A DNA stretch of 64,000 bases from Rhodanobacter soli. GTDB lineage: Bacteria; Pseudomonadota; Gammaproteobacteria; Xanthomonadales; Rhodanobacteraceae. The DNA lies in NCBI RefSeq assembly GCF_040548735.1, contig NZ_JBEPSD010000001.1, forward strand, positions 2,294,001 to 2,358,000, in the 5' to 3' direction. Below are positions 8,795 through 20,472 of this stretch, piece after piece (the first letter of the stretch is position 1; the number at the start of each line of letters is the position of its first letter). The position numbers and the translations under genes were made by a program. The notes beneath the pieces were generated by a model, which did not search any database, was not told the DNA's origin, and worked only from the letters and a program-made list of their open reading frames with translations.

Positions 8795-11700
8795 TCAGAA
8801 GTCGTAGTTCACGCCGAAGCGTACGTAGCGTGGCGTCTGCGCCGTGAACGGACGCAGGTAGTTGACGCCCTGACGCGCGTAGGTCTGCGTCGTCTCCTGC
8901 TGGTCAAGCACGTTGTAGACCATCACGTTGAAACCCAGTCGCCGCTGCGCCCACTCTGGCCGGTACTCCGCGCTCAGGCTCAGCAGGTAGGTCCACGGGT
9001 TGTGCGACTCGCCCGGCGGCGAAGGCTGGCCATTGCAGAAGTGATAGTAGGTGCCGTAACCCAGCCCCGGATTGGTGTTGTTGGCATACAGGCCGAGGCA
9101 GCTCTTGGGTGCGCCCGACATGATCGTCAGGTTGCCGGAGAGCATCCACGCTGGGTTCAACTGGTACGAACCGTACGCCTTGATCTGGTGACGCCGGCTG
9201 TTGGCCAGCTCGCCATTGGCGTAGTCCATGATCTGCGCGTAATCCCAGTCGGACGTGGCCGACACGTCGGTCTGGCCGACGTCGGTCTTCACCTGGCCCT
9301 CGCTGTTGCCGTAGCTGCGCGACCACAGGTAGTCGATCTTGCCCTGCCACTTGCCGTCGAACGGATGCTCCAGGTACAGATCCAGGCCGTAGTACTTGCG
9401 CTTCATCGTGGTGTTGAAGTGGAAGTCGTTCTTCCAGTCCATCTGCACGGTGTAGTAGCCGCCGGCCAGCTTCGGGATGTTGAATGACGAAGTGGCACCC
9501 GGGTTGATCAGGATGCTGCCCGGCACCTGGGTGGCGTCGTAGCTGTTCGGGTCGATGCCCATCGCATTCATTTTCGCGATGATCGACACGTTGTCGGCGA
9601 TGTCGTCGATGGCGTTGCGCAGGTTGCGATAGGTGGCCTTGGCGCCGTACACCCACGAATCGCCCAGCTTCTTGTCGAAACCGAGGATGTACTCGTCCTG
9701 GTACTCCGACTTCAGGTTGTTCGAAGCCGCGGTGCGCGGGTCACGTCCCTGGCCGTATTCACCATTGTTCGACAGCGGCTGGCCGGCGCCGACGCTGGTA
9801 TCGATCGGGGCCAGGCCGGTAGGCACGCCGTTGGCATCGATACCCGTGTAGGTGTAGTAGGTGCTGGTGTACAGCGAGGTGCCGGCCGAACGCTGCGCCA
9901 CGCTGCTCGGCAGTGCAAGGTAGTAGCGGCCTGCGTTGCCGTAGACCTTCATGCTGGAGTCGCCGTTGACGTCCCAGCTGAAGCCCACGCGCGGCGCCCA
10001 CTGCGGCGAGGTCAGGCGCAGATAGGGCTGGCCGTCGCCACCGTAGTTGGTGAACTGGTCGTTGCGCAGGCCCAGCTTGACCAGCCAGCGGTCGTTGATC
10101 TGCCAGCTGTCCTCGATGTACTGGGCGCGCTGTGCGACGCGGAACGAGCCGTTGTCGTGATAGCGATACTGGTAGACGTAGTAGCCGTTGCTGCCGGGGC
10201 CGGCTGCGGCGACCCACGGCGAGTTGCGCCAGTCGGCGCCCGCGGCCGCGGTGCCCGGACCGCCCAGGATGTACTGGTTCGGCAGCGGATTGCCGTCGCC
10301 GTCGGTCATCCGGTCGTAGTACCAGGCATAGCCGGTGCCGCCGGGCGGGAAGTACGTACCGGCATCGACGTTGGACGAGTTCTGGTTGTCGATGCCGGCC
10401 GTCAGCGTGTGATCGCCCAGCCTGTAGCTGACATCGAGACGCAGGTTGGTATTGGTCGAGCGATGCCCCGGCAGGTTGATCGTCGACACCGTCTGGTTGT
10501 TGGTGATGATGTCGCCGCCGGTGATGTCCGGGTTCTGGTTTTCCGGATGGAAAAGATACGGGTTGGTCGGGTCGAATCCGGGCGTGTCGCTGTAATAGGT
10601 GCCCTTCATCTTGCCGTACAGCGCGCTCACCGTGAGGTCGTCGGTGATGTAGCTGGTGAATTTCGCCGAGTAGAGGTCGGCGCCGTTCTTGGTCGAGGTG
10701 GCGCCACCGACGTAGTCGGTCTGCTTGTCGCTGTCGTAGTCGTAGTTGTACGTCGTGCCCTGGTACGAATTCTTGCTGGAGGCGCCGGTCAGTTCCAGCA
10801 CGTTGCTGTCGTTGATGTTCCAGTCCAGCTTGCCGTACCACTTCGGCCGATCCTCGCGGGTGCGGGTATCGAACGGCGCTGTCACCGGACCCACGCCACG
10901 GTCGGCCGCACTGTTGGAGTCGCCGTTGCCCTGCTCGCGCTCGGCTTCGACGGCGGCGAAGAAGAACAGCTTGTCCTTGATCAGCGGGCCGCCGACGTAG
11001 GCATCGACGGTGGTCGTCCACGACTTGTTGTCGACGCGACGACGGTAGATATTGCCGCGCGAACCGTCACTGTTGACGTAGTAGAAATTCTTCGGGTCGC
11101 CCTGCAGGTCGGTGGGCGTCCACTGCACCTGGCCACCGAAATGCCACTCGTTGGTGCCGCGCTTGCCGACCTGGCTGATCACGCCGCCGTCGGAACGTCC
11201 ATAGGCCGCGCCGTAGCCGCCACTGAGCACTTCCTGCTGGTCGATCGCGCCGTAGGGCAGGGTCAGGCCGCCGAAGCCGCTCAGCGGATCGGTCGTGTTG
11301 AAACCGTTGATGTAGTAAGCGTTCTCGACGACCGAGGAACCGCCCAGTGACACCACCGAGCCGCCGGTGGTGCTCAAGCCGTTGAACAGGCCGCTGCCTT
11401 CGACCACGCCCGGAGCGAGCAAAGCGATCGCTTCGGCGCTGCGTGCCAGCGGCAAGCGGGCCAGTTGCTGGGAGGTGATGACGGTACGGGAATCCACACC
11501 GGTCACGTCGATGCTGGGCAGCGCGTTGGCCTGTACGGTGACCGCGCTCAGCGTTTGCGCGCCCGCCGCACCCGCGAAGGAAACCTCGGTGCCGGCACCC
11601 ACGCGCATGGTGACATGGGAGCGCGAATCGATGGCTTGCCCATCGCGCTGCAGGGTCACGGTGTAGTCGCCCAGCGGCAGCGAGTCCACCGTGTAGCGAC

Positions 11701-11938
11701 CGTTCGCATCTACCGCGACCTGGCGCGAGACGCCGGAGTTGCTGCGCACCAGCACGCTCTCGCCGCTGCCGGCGGGGGCTTGGCCGAAAATGCTGCCTGT
11801 GGTGGCTTGCGCATGGACCGGTGCAGGCGCGACGGCGCCGTACAGGCCCAGGGTGATCGCAGCGGCGAGGCTCAGTGCGCGCCCCGTCAGGCGGTGTTTG
11901 CGAGACTCGTGTTCAATATTGCTCTTGCGGTTTTTCAT
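8795..11938 (-). CDS. TonB-dependent receptor with N-terminal carboxypeptidase-regulatory-like domain (Oar-like)
   Basis: A 1047-residue outer-membrane receptor. A signal peptide (RALSLAAAITLGLYGAVAPAPVHA) is followed by a carboxypeptidase-regulatory-like beta-sandwich (TGSIFGQAPAGSGESVLVRS to about residue 125). A plug domain (LPLARSAEAIALLAPGVVEGSG, YGAIDQQEVLSGGYGAAYGR) and a large beta-barrel complete it. The last residues VRFGVNYDF end in Phe, as for BAM-inserted barrels. Oar-type receptors take up or export proteins and peptides rather than ferric siderophores. The start MKNRKSN follows a GGGGAG ribosome site. A CI-like regulator and a prolyl oligopeptidase lie upstream on the same strand, which may point to peptide uptake. 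The substrate is unknown. Confidence 0.92.
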   Translation of the reverse strand: MKNRKSNIEHESRKHRLTGRALSLAAAITLGLYGAVAPAPVHAQATTGSIFGQAPAGSGESVLVRSNSGVSRQVAVDANGRYTVDSLPLGDYTVTLQRDGQAIDSRSHVTMRVGAGTEVSFAGAAGAQTLSAVTVQANALPSIDVTGVDSRTVITSQQLARLPLARSAEAIALLAPGVVEGSGLFNGLSTTGGSVVSLGGSSVVENAYYINGFNTTDPLSGFGGLTLPYGAIDQQEVLSGGYGAAYGRSDGGVISQVGKRGTNEWHFGGQVQWTPTDLQGDPKNFYYVNSDGSRGNIYRRRVDNKSWTTTVDAYVGGPLIKDKLFFFAAVEAEREQGNGDSNSAADRGVGPVTAPFDTRTREDRPKWYGKLDWNINDSNVLELTGASSKNSYQGTTYNYDYDSDKQTDYVGGATSTKNGADLYSAKFTSYITDDLTVSALYGKMKGTYYSDTPGFDPTNPYLFHPENQNPDITGGDIITNNQTVSTINLPGHRSTNTNLRLDVSYRLGDHTLTAGIDNQNSSNVDAGTYFPPGGTGYAWYYDRMTDGDGNPLPNQYILGGPGTAAAGADWRNSPWVAAAGPGSNGYYVYQYRYHDNGSFRVAQRAQYIEDSWQINDRWLVKLGLRNDQFTNYGGDGQPYLRLTSPQWAPRVGFSWDVNGDSSMKVYGNAGRYYLALPSSVAQRSAGTSLYTSTYYTYTGIDANGVPTGLAPIDTSVGAGQPLSNNGEYGQGRDPRTAASNNLKSEYQDEYILGFDKKLGDSWVYGAKATYRNLRNAIDDIADNVSIIAKMNAMGIDPNSYDATQVPGSILINPGATSSFNIPKLAGGYYTVQMDWKNDFHFNTTMKRKYYGLDLYLEHPFDGKWQGKIDYLWSRSYGNSEGQVKTDVGQTDVSATSDWDYAQIMDYANGELANSRRHQIKAYGSYQLNPAWMLSGNLTIMSGAPKSCLGLYANNTNPGLGYGTYYHFCNGQPSPPGESHNPWTYLLSLSAEYRPEWAQRRLGFNVMVYNVLDQQETTQTYARQGVNYLRPFTAQTPRYVRFGVNYDF

Positions 11939-12086
11939 GTAACTCCCCGTCTCAGTGGCGGTGGAAGTCGGATACGGAGAAATGAATCCGCGTCCACCTT
12001 GGAATGGAAATTGGATGGCAAGGGGCTGCCGGAGCCGGCAGTCGTGGCTCATCCCGCGAACTTGCGGTGGCGTTACCTGGAGTGGC

Positions 12087-12791
12087 TCAGGCGATCAGCG
12101 CGCGGTTGCGCCTCAGCTGTTCGCCGAGCGTGCTGTGGAAGTTGATCAGGCGACTGATGAGGGTGACATCGCCGACGCGGCTGGAGATGTCGTAGAGCTC
12201 GGCCAGCCGATCGGCGCGCGAGTTCGGGTCCAGTGAGCCGCCGATGAGTCCTATGTACGATTGCAGCAGGCGCAGGGAAGTCGCGAGCAGCCTGGAATCG
12301 AGTGTCGACGTGTACCGCGGGTCCGATGCGCACTGCTCGGGCCGCGACGGAGCAACGGGAATGGCATCCGGGGGTGCCGGGTTTTCCGTCCCGGCCTGCA
12401 TGGATCCCTCGCCCGCCACCAGCCAGAGCAAGGAGACGCCAAGGGTGTGGGCCATGGTGATGCAGCGCTCGCGCGAAATATTACTGCGACCGTCGCGCCA
12501 GTTGCGCACCGCTCCCTCGGAAAAGCCGCAGCGTCCGGCAATGACGGCAGCTCCGCCGTGGAGCTCGATCAGCTTTTGTATGCGCGCAGGCAGTCCGCGC
12601 GCGGGATCCGCCGTGCGTTCCTTCGATGGCAGGGGCTCTGCCGCGCATGGCGCAACCACGTGCATGGTGCGTAGTTGCTTGAGCGAGGCTCCGAGAGTGG
12701 CGGGGTCGTCACGCCTGAGGTCATTCGCGCGACCCGGGCCCGCATCCACGCGAGGTGGATGCAGCTCGGGGCAAGATGCAATCGTCGACAT
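12087..12791 (-). CDS. CI/XRE-like helix-turn-helix transcriptional regulator
   Basis: A 234-residue protein whose residues about 60-125 match the N-terminal DNA-binding domain of CI-type repressors (GGAAVIAGRCGFSEGAVRNW, then SRERCITMAHTLGVSLLWLV). There is no LexA-like peptidase domain. The C-terminal 100 residues are helical and resemble nothing I can name. I start at ATG 12791 (MSTIASCPELHP) with GGAG upstream. It lies 148 bases upstream of the Oar-like receptor gene on the same strand, so it may regulate that receptor. No other phage gene is nearby, so a domesticated regulator is likelier than a prophage remnant. Confidence 0.75.
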   Translation of the reverse strand: MSTIASCPELHPPRVDAGPGRANDLRRDDPATLGASLKQLRTMHVVAPCAAEPLPSKERTADPARGLPARIQKLIELHGGAAVIAGRCGFSEGAVRNWRDGRSNISRERCITMAHTLGVSLLWLVAGEGSMQAGTENPAPPDAIPVAPSRPEQCASDPRYTSTLDSRLLATSLRLLQSYIGLIGGSLDPNSRADRLAELYDISSRVGDVTLISRLINFHSTLGEQLRRNRALIA

Positions 12792-13235
12792 ACCGATGAT
12801 CTCCGTAGTGGGGATCAGCCTCGTACGAGGCTGAAAAACGAAGCTTGGGGAAGGAGGACGGGTTCGTCTCGATGTCAACGTTTCGTTACAAAACCGTCTT
12901 TTTTTGTAGCGTAGTGATCGAAGCCGATTCGATACATAGCCAATTCTTCTTGATTCGATGATGCCAATTCGTCGGACGGCCACCGGGTGTTCATCAAGAA
13001 TGTGCGCCGGCGACATGTCGTCGCCCTACGCAGGAAGAAGCGATCGTGCGTCTTTCAATTGGACGTCCAATCGACCCGGATCATCGGCATGGTTTCACGC
13101 CGGTTGGTGTCGTCATCGACGGAACGCGCCGATCGAGGGCGATGGAACAGGGCGGCTTTCGGAACCGCTCAGGTGCCGGCGAGCAAGGCCGGTCGCAGGC
13201 GGATGGCGAGAGTGGTTTGACCATCCCGTGAAAAC
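12792..13235. other. Gene-free stretch upstream of the CI-like regulator
   Basis: About 440 bases hold the presumed promoter region of the CI-like gene. The part at 12870-12960 is markedly AT-rich (an A/T run at about 12898-12908), and a TTGACA hexamer on the minus strand near 12880 has no convincing partner. Short open frames here have no ribosome site or family similarity, and I see no RNA gene. Confidence 0.5.
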
Positions 13236-13270
13236 GAACGCCCGGAGCGGGAGACCCGTTCCGGGCGTTC
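13236..13270 (-). terminator. Terminator of the prolyl oligopeptidase gene
   Basis: GAACGCCCGG (13236-13245) pairs with CCGGGCGTTC (13261-13270), with an inner CGGG/CCCG helix. On the minus strand the stem is followed by a TTTT run. It sits 35 bases after the peptidase stop. Confidence 0.75.
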
Positions 13271-13305
13271 GGATGATGCTTGCGGGTGCGGAAGGCCGAT
13301 GGAAC

Positions 13306-15444
13306 CTACTTGAGCTGGTCCCACAGGAAGTCGTACGCCATCGCGTGCATGTGGGCGGACTGCCGGTTGTCCGCGCCGGCGCCGTGGCCGCCTTCCAGGT
13401 TCTCGTAGAACCACACGTCCGGGTGGCCTTGCGCCTGCATCCGTGCGGCCATCTTGCGCGCCTGCACCGGGCCGACGCGGTCGTCGCTGGTGGCGGTATA
13501 GAACAGCACCGGCGGATAACGGCCGCCCTGTTTCACGTTCTGGTACGGCGAGAAGGTGTGGATGAAATTCCAGTCCGCCGTGTCCGGGTTGCCGTACTCG
13601 GCCATCCACGAGGCGCCGGCGGACAGGTGGATGTAGCGCTTCATGTCCAGCAGCGGCACCTCGCAGGCGATCGCGCCGAACAGCTGCGGGTACATCGTGA
13701 GCATGTTGCCCATCAGCAGGCCGCCGTTGCTGCCGCCTTCGGCGCCGAGGTGCTTCGCCGAGGTGACGCCGCGCCTGACCAGGTCCTCGGCCACCGCGGC
13801 GAAGTCCTCGTACGCCCGCGGGCGGTTCGCCTTCAGCGCGGCCTGGTGCCACTGCGGGCCGTACTCGCCGCCGCCGCGGATGTTGGCGATCACGTAGACG
13901 CCGCCGCGCTCGAGCCAGGCGCGGCCGACGCTGCCGCTGTATTGCGGCTGCAGCGACACCTCGAAGCCGCCGTAGCCGTACAGCAGGGTGCGGTTGGAGC
14001 CGTCCAGCTTGAGGTCTTTCGGGGCGATCTCGAAGTACGGCACGCGGGTGCCGTCCTTCGACTTCACGAAGTGCTGGCTGACCGTGAATTTCGCGGCGTC
14101 GAAGAACGCCGGCGCCTGCTTGATCGTCTCGGCCGCCGCGCCGTCCAGCACGCCGCGCTGGAGCGACGACGGCGCCAGGAAGCCGGTGACGTCGAGCCAG
14201 TACTCGTCGCTGTGGTCGGGGTCGGTGTCGACCACGTTGATCGTGCTCATCGCCGGCGCGCCCGCCATCGCCGCGCGCTTCCAGTCGCCATCGGGCGTCG
14301 CCATCTGCGGCGGGGTCAGCACCTCCAGCCGGCTCTTGACGTCGTCCATCAGGTTGAGGATCAGGTGGTTCTTGGTCCAGGCGTACGAGTCCAGCGAGGT
14401 ATGCGCGTCGGGTTCGAACAGCACGGTGAGGTGGCGCTTGCCGGCCATGAAGTCGTCGAACTGCGTTGCCAGCAGCGCGCCGGCGGGGTAGGTGATGCCG
14501 TCGACGGTCCACGGCGAGCGGGTCCGCACCAGCAGCCAGTCGCGATGGGCGTCGGCCTCCGCATCGGCCGGCACCTCGACGCGGGCCAGCTTGCCCTCGA
14601 CGCGCTGGTACAGGTCGCTGTGATAGAAATCCCTGGCGATGGAAACGAAATCGCGCTCGTAGCCCGGCGTGCGGTCGTGGTGCGCGCTGACCGCGAGATC
14701 GCTCGGCTTGCCCTCGTACACTGTACGTGCCGCCGCCAGCGGCGTGCCGCGCTTCCATTCCTTGGCGATGCGCGGGTAGCTCGATTCGGTCATCGAGCCG
14801 GGGCCGAAGTCGGTGCCGACGTAGAGGGTGTTTTCGTCGATCCAGCCGACCTGGCTTTTCGCCACCGGCAACTCGAAGCCGCCCTTCACGAACGCCTTGT
14901 GCGGAATGCTGAACTCGCGCACCACGGTCGCATCGCCGCCGTCCGGCGACAGCGAGACCAGGCAGCGTTCGTACGCTGGCTTCAGGCATTCCACGTCCTT
15001 GAACACCCAGCGCTTGTTCTCGGCCTTGTTCAGCGCGTCGACGTCCAGCAGCACCTCCCACGCCGGATCGGCCTTGCGGTATTCGGCCAGCGTGGTGCGC
15101 CGCCAGACGCCGCGCGGGTGCGCCTTGTCGCGCCAGAAGTTGTACAGGTGGTTGCCCATGCGGTTGACATAGGGGATGCGCGCTTCCGAGTCGAGCACTT
15201 CGAGGATGCTGTCGCGGGTGCGTGCGAATTCGGCGTTGTCGACGAACTGTTTCGCGGTCGCTGCGTTCTGCTGCTTCACCCAGTCCAGCGCCCGGTCGCC
15301 GTGGATGTCTTCCAGCCACAGGAACGGATCGTCGCCGGCTGGGGCATTCGTGGGCGCGGGTTTGGGGGTGGTATCGCGGGCGTGGATGTCGTTCATGCCC
15401 GCCAGTGTGACGCCGAGTGCCAGCATCAGCCAGACCGATTTCAT
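13306..15444 (-). CDS. S9A prolyl oligopeptidase family serine peptidase
   Basis: A 712-residue secreted prolyl oligopeptidase. The Sec signal at residues 1-23 (MKSVWLMLALGVTLAGMNDIHA) places it in the periplasm. The N-terminal beta-propeller is followed by an alpha/beta hydrolase domain whose triad is visible: Ser in GAEGGSNGGLLMGNM, Asp in TATSDDRVGPVQA and His in LEGGHGAGADN. These enzymes cleave short peptides after proline. I start at ATG 15444 because it gives an in-frame signal peptide. The adjacent Oar-like receptor suggests the pair could import and degrade peptides. Confidence 0.93.
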   Translation of the reverse strand: MKSVWLMLALGVTLAGMNDIHARDTTPKPAPTNAPAGDDPFLWLEDIHGDRALDWVKQQNAATAKQFVDNAEFARTRDSILEVLDSEARIPYVNRMGNHLYNFWRDKAHPRGVWRRTTLAEYRKADPAWEVLLDVDALNKAENKRWVFKDVECLKPAYERCLVSLSPDGGDATVVREFSIPHKAFVKGGFELPVAKSQVGWIDENTLYVGTDFGPGSMTESSYPRIAKEWKRGTPLAAARTVYEGKPSDLAVSAHHDRTPGYERDFVSIARDFYHSDLYQRVEGKLARVEVPADAEADAHRDWLLVRTRSPWTVDGITYPAGALLATQFDDFMAGKRHLTVLFEPDAHTSLDSYAWTKNHLILNLMDDVKSRLEVLTPPQMATPDGDWKRAAMAGAPAMSTINVVDTDPDHSDEYWLDVTGFLAPSSLQRGVLDGAAAETIKQAPAFFDAAKFTVSQHFVKSKDGTRVPYFEIAPKDLKLDGSNRTLLYGYGGFEVSLQPQYSGSVGRAWLERGGVYVIANIRGGGEYGPQWHQAALKANRPRAYEDFAAVAEDLVRRGVTSAKHLGAEGGSNGGLLMGNMLTMYPQLFGAIACEVPLLDMKRYIHLSAGASWMAEYGNPDTADWNFIHTFSPYQNVKQGGRYPPVLFYTATSDDRVGPVQARKMAARMQAQGHPDVWFYENLEGGHGAGADNRQSAHMHAMAYDFLWDQLK

Positions 15445-15568
15445 CGTGTGCCCCCCATGTGCGCGAGTGAACGTAATGGACATGACGGGCGCGGCCCGCC
15501 GTCAGTCGAGCGTAACCGGCCGAGGATACGGCTGCCCGTGACTAAAGTCAGGAGCGCGGGCCGGAAAC

Positions 15569-15597
15569 AGAAATCCCGCCGTGCGGGCGGGATTTCT
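15569..15597 (-). terminator. Terminator of hppA
   Basis: AGAAATCCCGCC (15569-15580) pairs perfectly with GGCGGGATTTCT (15586-15597) around a 5-base loop, 20 bases after the hppA stop. The A/T-rich base of the stem supplies the U-rich end on the minus strand. Confidence 0.8.
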
Positions 15598-15617
15598 GCG
15601 AACGACGGAGGCGTGGC

Positions 15618-17645
<2,028 letters not shown>

Positions 17646-17760
17646 CGGAGCCTCCCCATGGGTTGTAAGTGGCCGTCCGGAACGGGCGGTCCCGGGGAGT
17701 ATAGGCAGACGTTGCGGCGCAGGCCGTTGTGCGGCGCAGCGCCGTCCGGCCAAAGAAAAG

Positions 17761-17782
17761 GGCCATGCACGAATGCATGGCC
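17761..17782 (-). terminator. Terminator of the RcnB-like gene
   Basis: GGCCATGCA pairs with TGCATGGCC around a 4-base loop. On the minus strand it is followed by a T-rich CTTTTCTTT. It lies 25 bases beyond the gene's stop. Confidence 0.75.
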
Positions 17783-17807
17783 CCGATTCATTCGCGTCGG
17801 CGCGGAC

Positions 17808-18263
17808 TTATTGCAGCGCGATGTCCAGGATGATGCCGGTGGCGATCGCGACCAGCAGGTAGTCATTGTTCGCGCGTACCCAGTGGTAGCCGCGCGGTGG
17901 CGGACGCAAGCGGTAATAGCCGTAGTCGCGCACGACATAGGTCGGGCCGTAGTAGCGGTGGCCACGCTCCCAGCGCGGATGGTGGCCGTAACGCCGGTAG
18001 CCGGCGCGGTAACCGTAGTCCCGATAACCGTAATCCCGGTAACCATAGCGGCGGTCGTCGTAGCGGCGGGTGTCGTAGCGCCGGTAGTCGTGGCGGCGAT
18101 CGTCGTGCCGGCGGTAATCGCCGTGGCGGCCATCGTGGCGGTGATCGGCGTAGCCGTGGCCCTGGCCGCGGCGGTCGTGATCGTGACCGCCCTGGCCGGC
18201 CAGCGCGAGGCTGCCGGTGGTGAGCAGGGCGAATGTAATGAGCAGGCGGCTGAAGAGTTTCAT
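17808..18263 (-). CDS. RcnB-family periplasmic protein with Tyr/Arg/Asp-rich repeats
   Basis: A 151-residue exported protein. The signal peptide (MKLFSRLLITFALLTTGSLALA) is followed by a His/Asp/Arg-rich stretch and then imperfect RRYD and YGYRD repeats across residues 30-90. The C-terminal core RPPPRGYHWVRANNDYLLVAIATG is the RcnB signature; E. coli RcnB is a periplasmic protein affecting nickel/cobalt homeostasis. The His-rich section could bind metal, but that is inference. The hydrophobic tail is typical of the family. It lies between hppA and PPi-phosphofructokinase, interrupting that pair. Start ATG 18263 has GGAGGA upstream. Confidence 0.85.
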   Translation of the reverse strand: MKLFSRLLITFALLTTGSLALAGQGGHDHDRRGQGHGYADHRHDGRHGDYRRHDDRRHDYRRYDTRRYDDRRYGYRDYGYRDYGYRAGYRRYGHHPRWERGHRYYGPTYVVRDYGYYRLRPPPRGYHWVRANNDYLLVAIATGIILDIALQ

Positions 18264-18419
18264 CTCAGGGCTCCTCCTTGGGTGTCGTGACCGCAACAGC
18301 GCGGCGATCGACCCGGGCAGGGTGGATCGTAGGAAGCTGCGGCTGAACGGCGTCCGATATCAGCACGCCGGTTTCAGGTGGCGCTCAGCTTTGCGCAACC
18401 GGTCACGGAACCCGGCACT

Positions 18420-19697
18420 TCAGCGCCGGAACGCCGCCAGCTTCTTCGCCACCGCCGCGTTCTTCAGACGCACGTAGCGCGGCAGGCCGTCCTTGCCATA
18501 GGGCAACGGCGCCTCGCCGCGGATCAGCGGCGCCAGGTAACTGCGCGCCGCCGCGGTGATGCCGAAGCCGTCGCGGCTGATGAAGTTCTTCGGCATCTTC
18601 TTTTCGCGGTTGGCGATCTTCGCCAGCGGCGCCGACGCGATTTTCCAGCGGTACGGCGCCTCGGACGTGCGCACGATCACCGGCATCACCGCGTTCATGC
18701 CAGCCAGCGCGTAGTCGACCGCGGCCCGGCCGACCGCATAGGCCTGCTCGGCGTCGACCTGCGAGGCGGCATGCCGCGCCGAACGCTGCAGGTAGTCGGG
18801 CAGTGCCCAGTGGTACTTGTAGCCGAGCTTCTCCTTCACCAGCGCCGCCAGCACCGGCGCCACGCCGCCGAGCTGGCTGTGGCCGAACGCATCGCGCGTA
18901 CCCGCTTCGGCGAGGAACTGGCCGGCCGCATTGCGCACGCCTTCGGAAGCGACCACGGTGCACCAGCCCACGCGCTCGACGGTGGCTTTCACCTTCGCCA
19001 GGAACGCCGCTTCGTCGAACGCGTTTTCGGGGAACAGGATGATGTGCGGCGGCGCGTCGGCGCCTTCGCCGGCGAGCCCGGCGGCGGCGGCGATCCAGCC
19101 GGCGTGGCGGCCCATCACCTCGAGGATGAACACCTTGGTCGAGGTCTCGGCCATCGAGGCCACGTCCAGGCTGGCCTCCAAGGTGGAGATCGCGGTGTAT
19201 TTCGCCACCGAGCCGAAGCCGGGGCAGCAGTCGGTGACGGCGAGGTCGTTGTCCACGGTCTTCGGCACGCCGATGCAGCGGATGTCGTAGCCCATCGTCC
19301 TGCCCAGCTGCGAGATCTTCAGTGCAGTGTCGGCCGAGTCGTTGCCGCCGTTGTAGAGGAACCAGCGGATGTCGTGGGCACGGAACACCTCGATCAGCCG
19401 CTCGTATTCGCTGCGGTTGTCCTCCAGCGATTTCAGCTTGTAGCGGCACGAGCCGAACGCGCCGCCGGGGGTGTGGCGCAGCGCGGCGATCGCGGCGGCC
19501 GATTCCTTCGAGGTGTCGATCAGCTCCTCGCGCAACGCGCCGAGGATGCCGTTGCGCGCGGCGTACACCTTCACGCCCTTGCGGCGGGCGGCCTCGATCA
19601 CGCCGGCGGCGGTGGCGTTGATCACGGCGGTGACGCCGCCGGACTGGGCGTACAGCAGGTTGCCGGTGACGGCGGGCGAACGGCGACTCGGGCTCAT
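18420..19697 (-). CDS. pfp: Pyrophosphate-dependent 6-phosphofructokinase
   Basis: A 425-residue phosphofructokinase that reversibly converts fructose 6-phosphate and PPi to fructose 1,6-bisphosphate and Pi. PPi specificity is read from GGND (117-120) in place of the GGDGS of ATP enzymes, and from the Lys in PKTVDND (145-151), where ATP enzymes have Gly. MGRHAGW and the sugar-binding FGSVAKYT segments are present. Start ATG 19697 (MSPSRRSPAVTGNLLYAQSGG) gives the expected N-terminus; longer frames upstream do not. It is divergent from adk, with a 190-base shared promoter region. The reversible reaction could work in glycolysis or gluconeogenesis. Confidence 0.95.
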   Translation of the reverse strand: MSPSRRSPAVTGNLLYAQSGGVTAVINATAAGVIEAARRKGVKVYAARNGILGALREELIDTSKESAAAIAALRHTPGGAFGSCRYKLKSLEDNRSEYERLIEVFRAHDIRWFLYNGGNDSADTALKISQLGRTMGYDIRCIGVPKTVDNDLAVTDCCPGFGSVAKYTAISTLEASLDVASMAETSTKVFILEVMGRHAGWIAAAAGLAGEGADAPPHIILFPENAFDEAAFLAKVKATVERVGWCTVVASEGVRNAAGQFLAEAGTRDAFGHSQLGGVAPVLAALVKEKLGYKYHWALPDYLQRSARHAASQVDAEQAYAVGRAAVDYALAGMNAVMPVIVRTSEAPYRWKIASAPLAKIANREKKMPKNFISRDGFGITAAARSYLAPLIRGEAPLPYGKDGLPRYVRLKNAAVAKKLAAFRR

Positions 19698-19887
19698 GGG
19701 ATCCTCGATCAGGCGATGGAAGGTGGCGACGGTTGTCGGCAAATCTTTTTCCGCAACAAGCACTTGGCTGGGTGCGACGAAGGTCTCTGTTTGACGGCAC
19801 CCGGTGCAGCGGCTAATTTGACGGACAATTCTGTGCGTCGGACGGGCTGTCGCAGTGTGCGGCGGCCCGCCGAACTTGTGGAGCATT

Positions 19888-20472
19888 ATGCGACTCGTCC
19901 TACTTGGTGCGCCCGGCTCGGGCAAAGGTACGCAGGCGGCCCGGCTGAAGACGGCGCTAGGCGTTCCGCACATCTCGACCGGCGACATGCTGCGCGCCGC
20001 CGTCGCGGCCGGCACCGCGATGGGACTCAAGGCCAAGGCGGTGATGGATGCCGGCCAGCTGGTTTCCGACGACATCCTGCTCGGCATGCTGGAAGAGCGC
20101 CTGGCGCAGGCCGACGCGAAAGCCGGCTTCATCCTCGACGGCTACCCGCGCAACCTGGCCCAAGCCGACGCGCTCGACCACCTGCTGGCCAAGCTCGGCC
20201 AGCCGCTGGATGCGGTGGTGAAGCTGGACGTGCCGAACGAGGCGATCATCGGGCGCTGCGAGATCCGCTTCAAGGCGGAAGGCCGCGCCGACGACAACCC
20301 GGACACCGTGCGCAAGCGCCTGGGCATCTATGCCGAGCAGACCGCGCCGGTGGCGGATTTCTACGCCAGCCGCGGCAAGCTGCAGGTGGTGGACGGCGTC
20401 GGCGAACTGGCCGAGGTCACCGCGCGGGTCGAGCGCGCGCTGCAGAACGAAACCGCCGCGGCGAACGGCTGA
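19888..20472 (+). CDS. adk: Adenylate kinase
   Basis: A 194-residue adenylate kinase (ATP + AMP to 2 ADP), the short form without the extended LID insert. P-loop GAPGSGKGT lies at residues 7-15, the AMP site around HISTGDMLRAA, then DGYPRN and the short lid segment (RFKAEGRADDNPDTVRKRL). ATG 19888 with GGAG six bases upstream is preferred over an earlier in-frame start. It is divergent from pfp and followed after 47 bases by mpl. AMP released by PPi-forming synthetases is recycled by this enzyme, which fits the adjacent PPi enzymes. Confidence 0.97.
   Translation: MRLVLLGAPGSGKGTQAARLKTALGVPHISTGDMLRAAVAAGTAMGLKAKAVMDAGQLVSDDILLGMLEERLAQADAKAGFILDGYPRNLAQADALDHLLAKLGQPLDAVVKLDVPNEAIIGRCEIRFKAEGRADDNPDTVRKRLGIYAEQTAPVADFYASRGKLQVVDGVGELAEVTARVERALQNETAAANG

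Noticed and set aside
12087..12791. A prophage, suggested by the CI-like regulator
   Set aside because: No integrase, Cro, structural or lysis genes and no attachment repeats are nearby.
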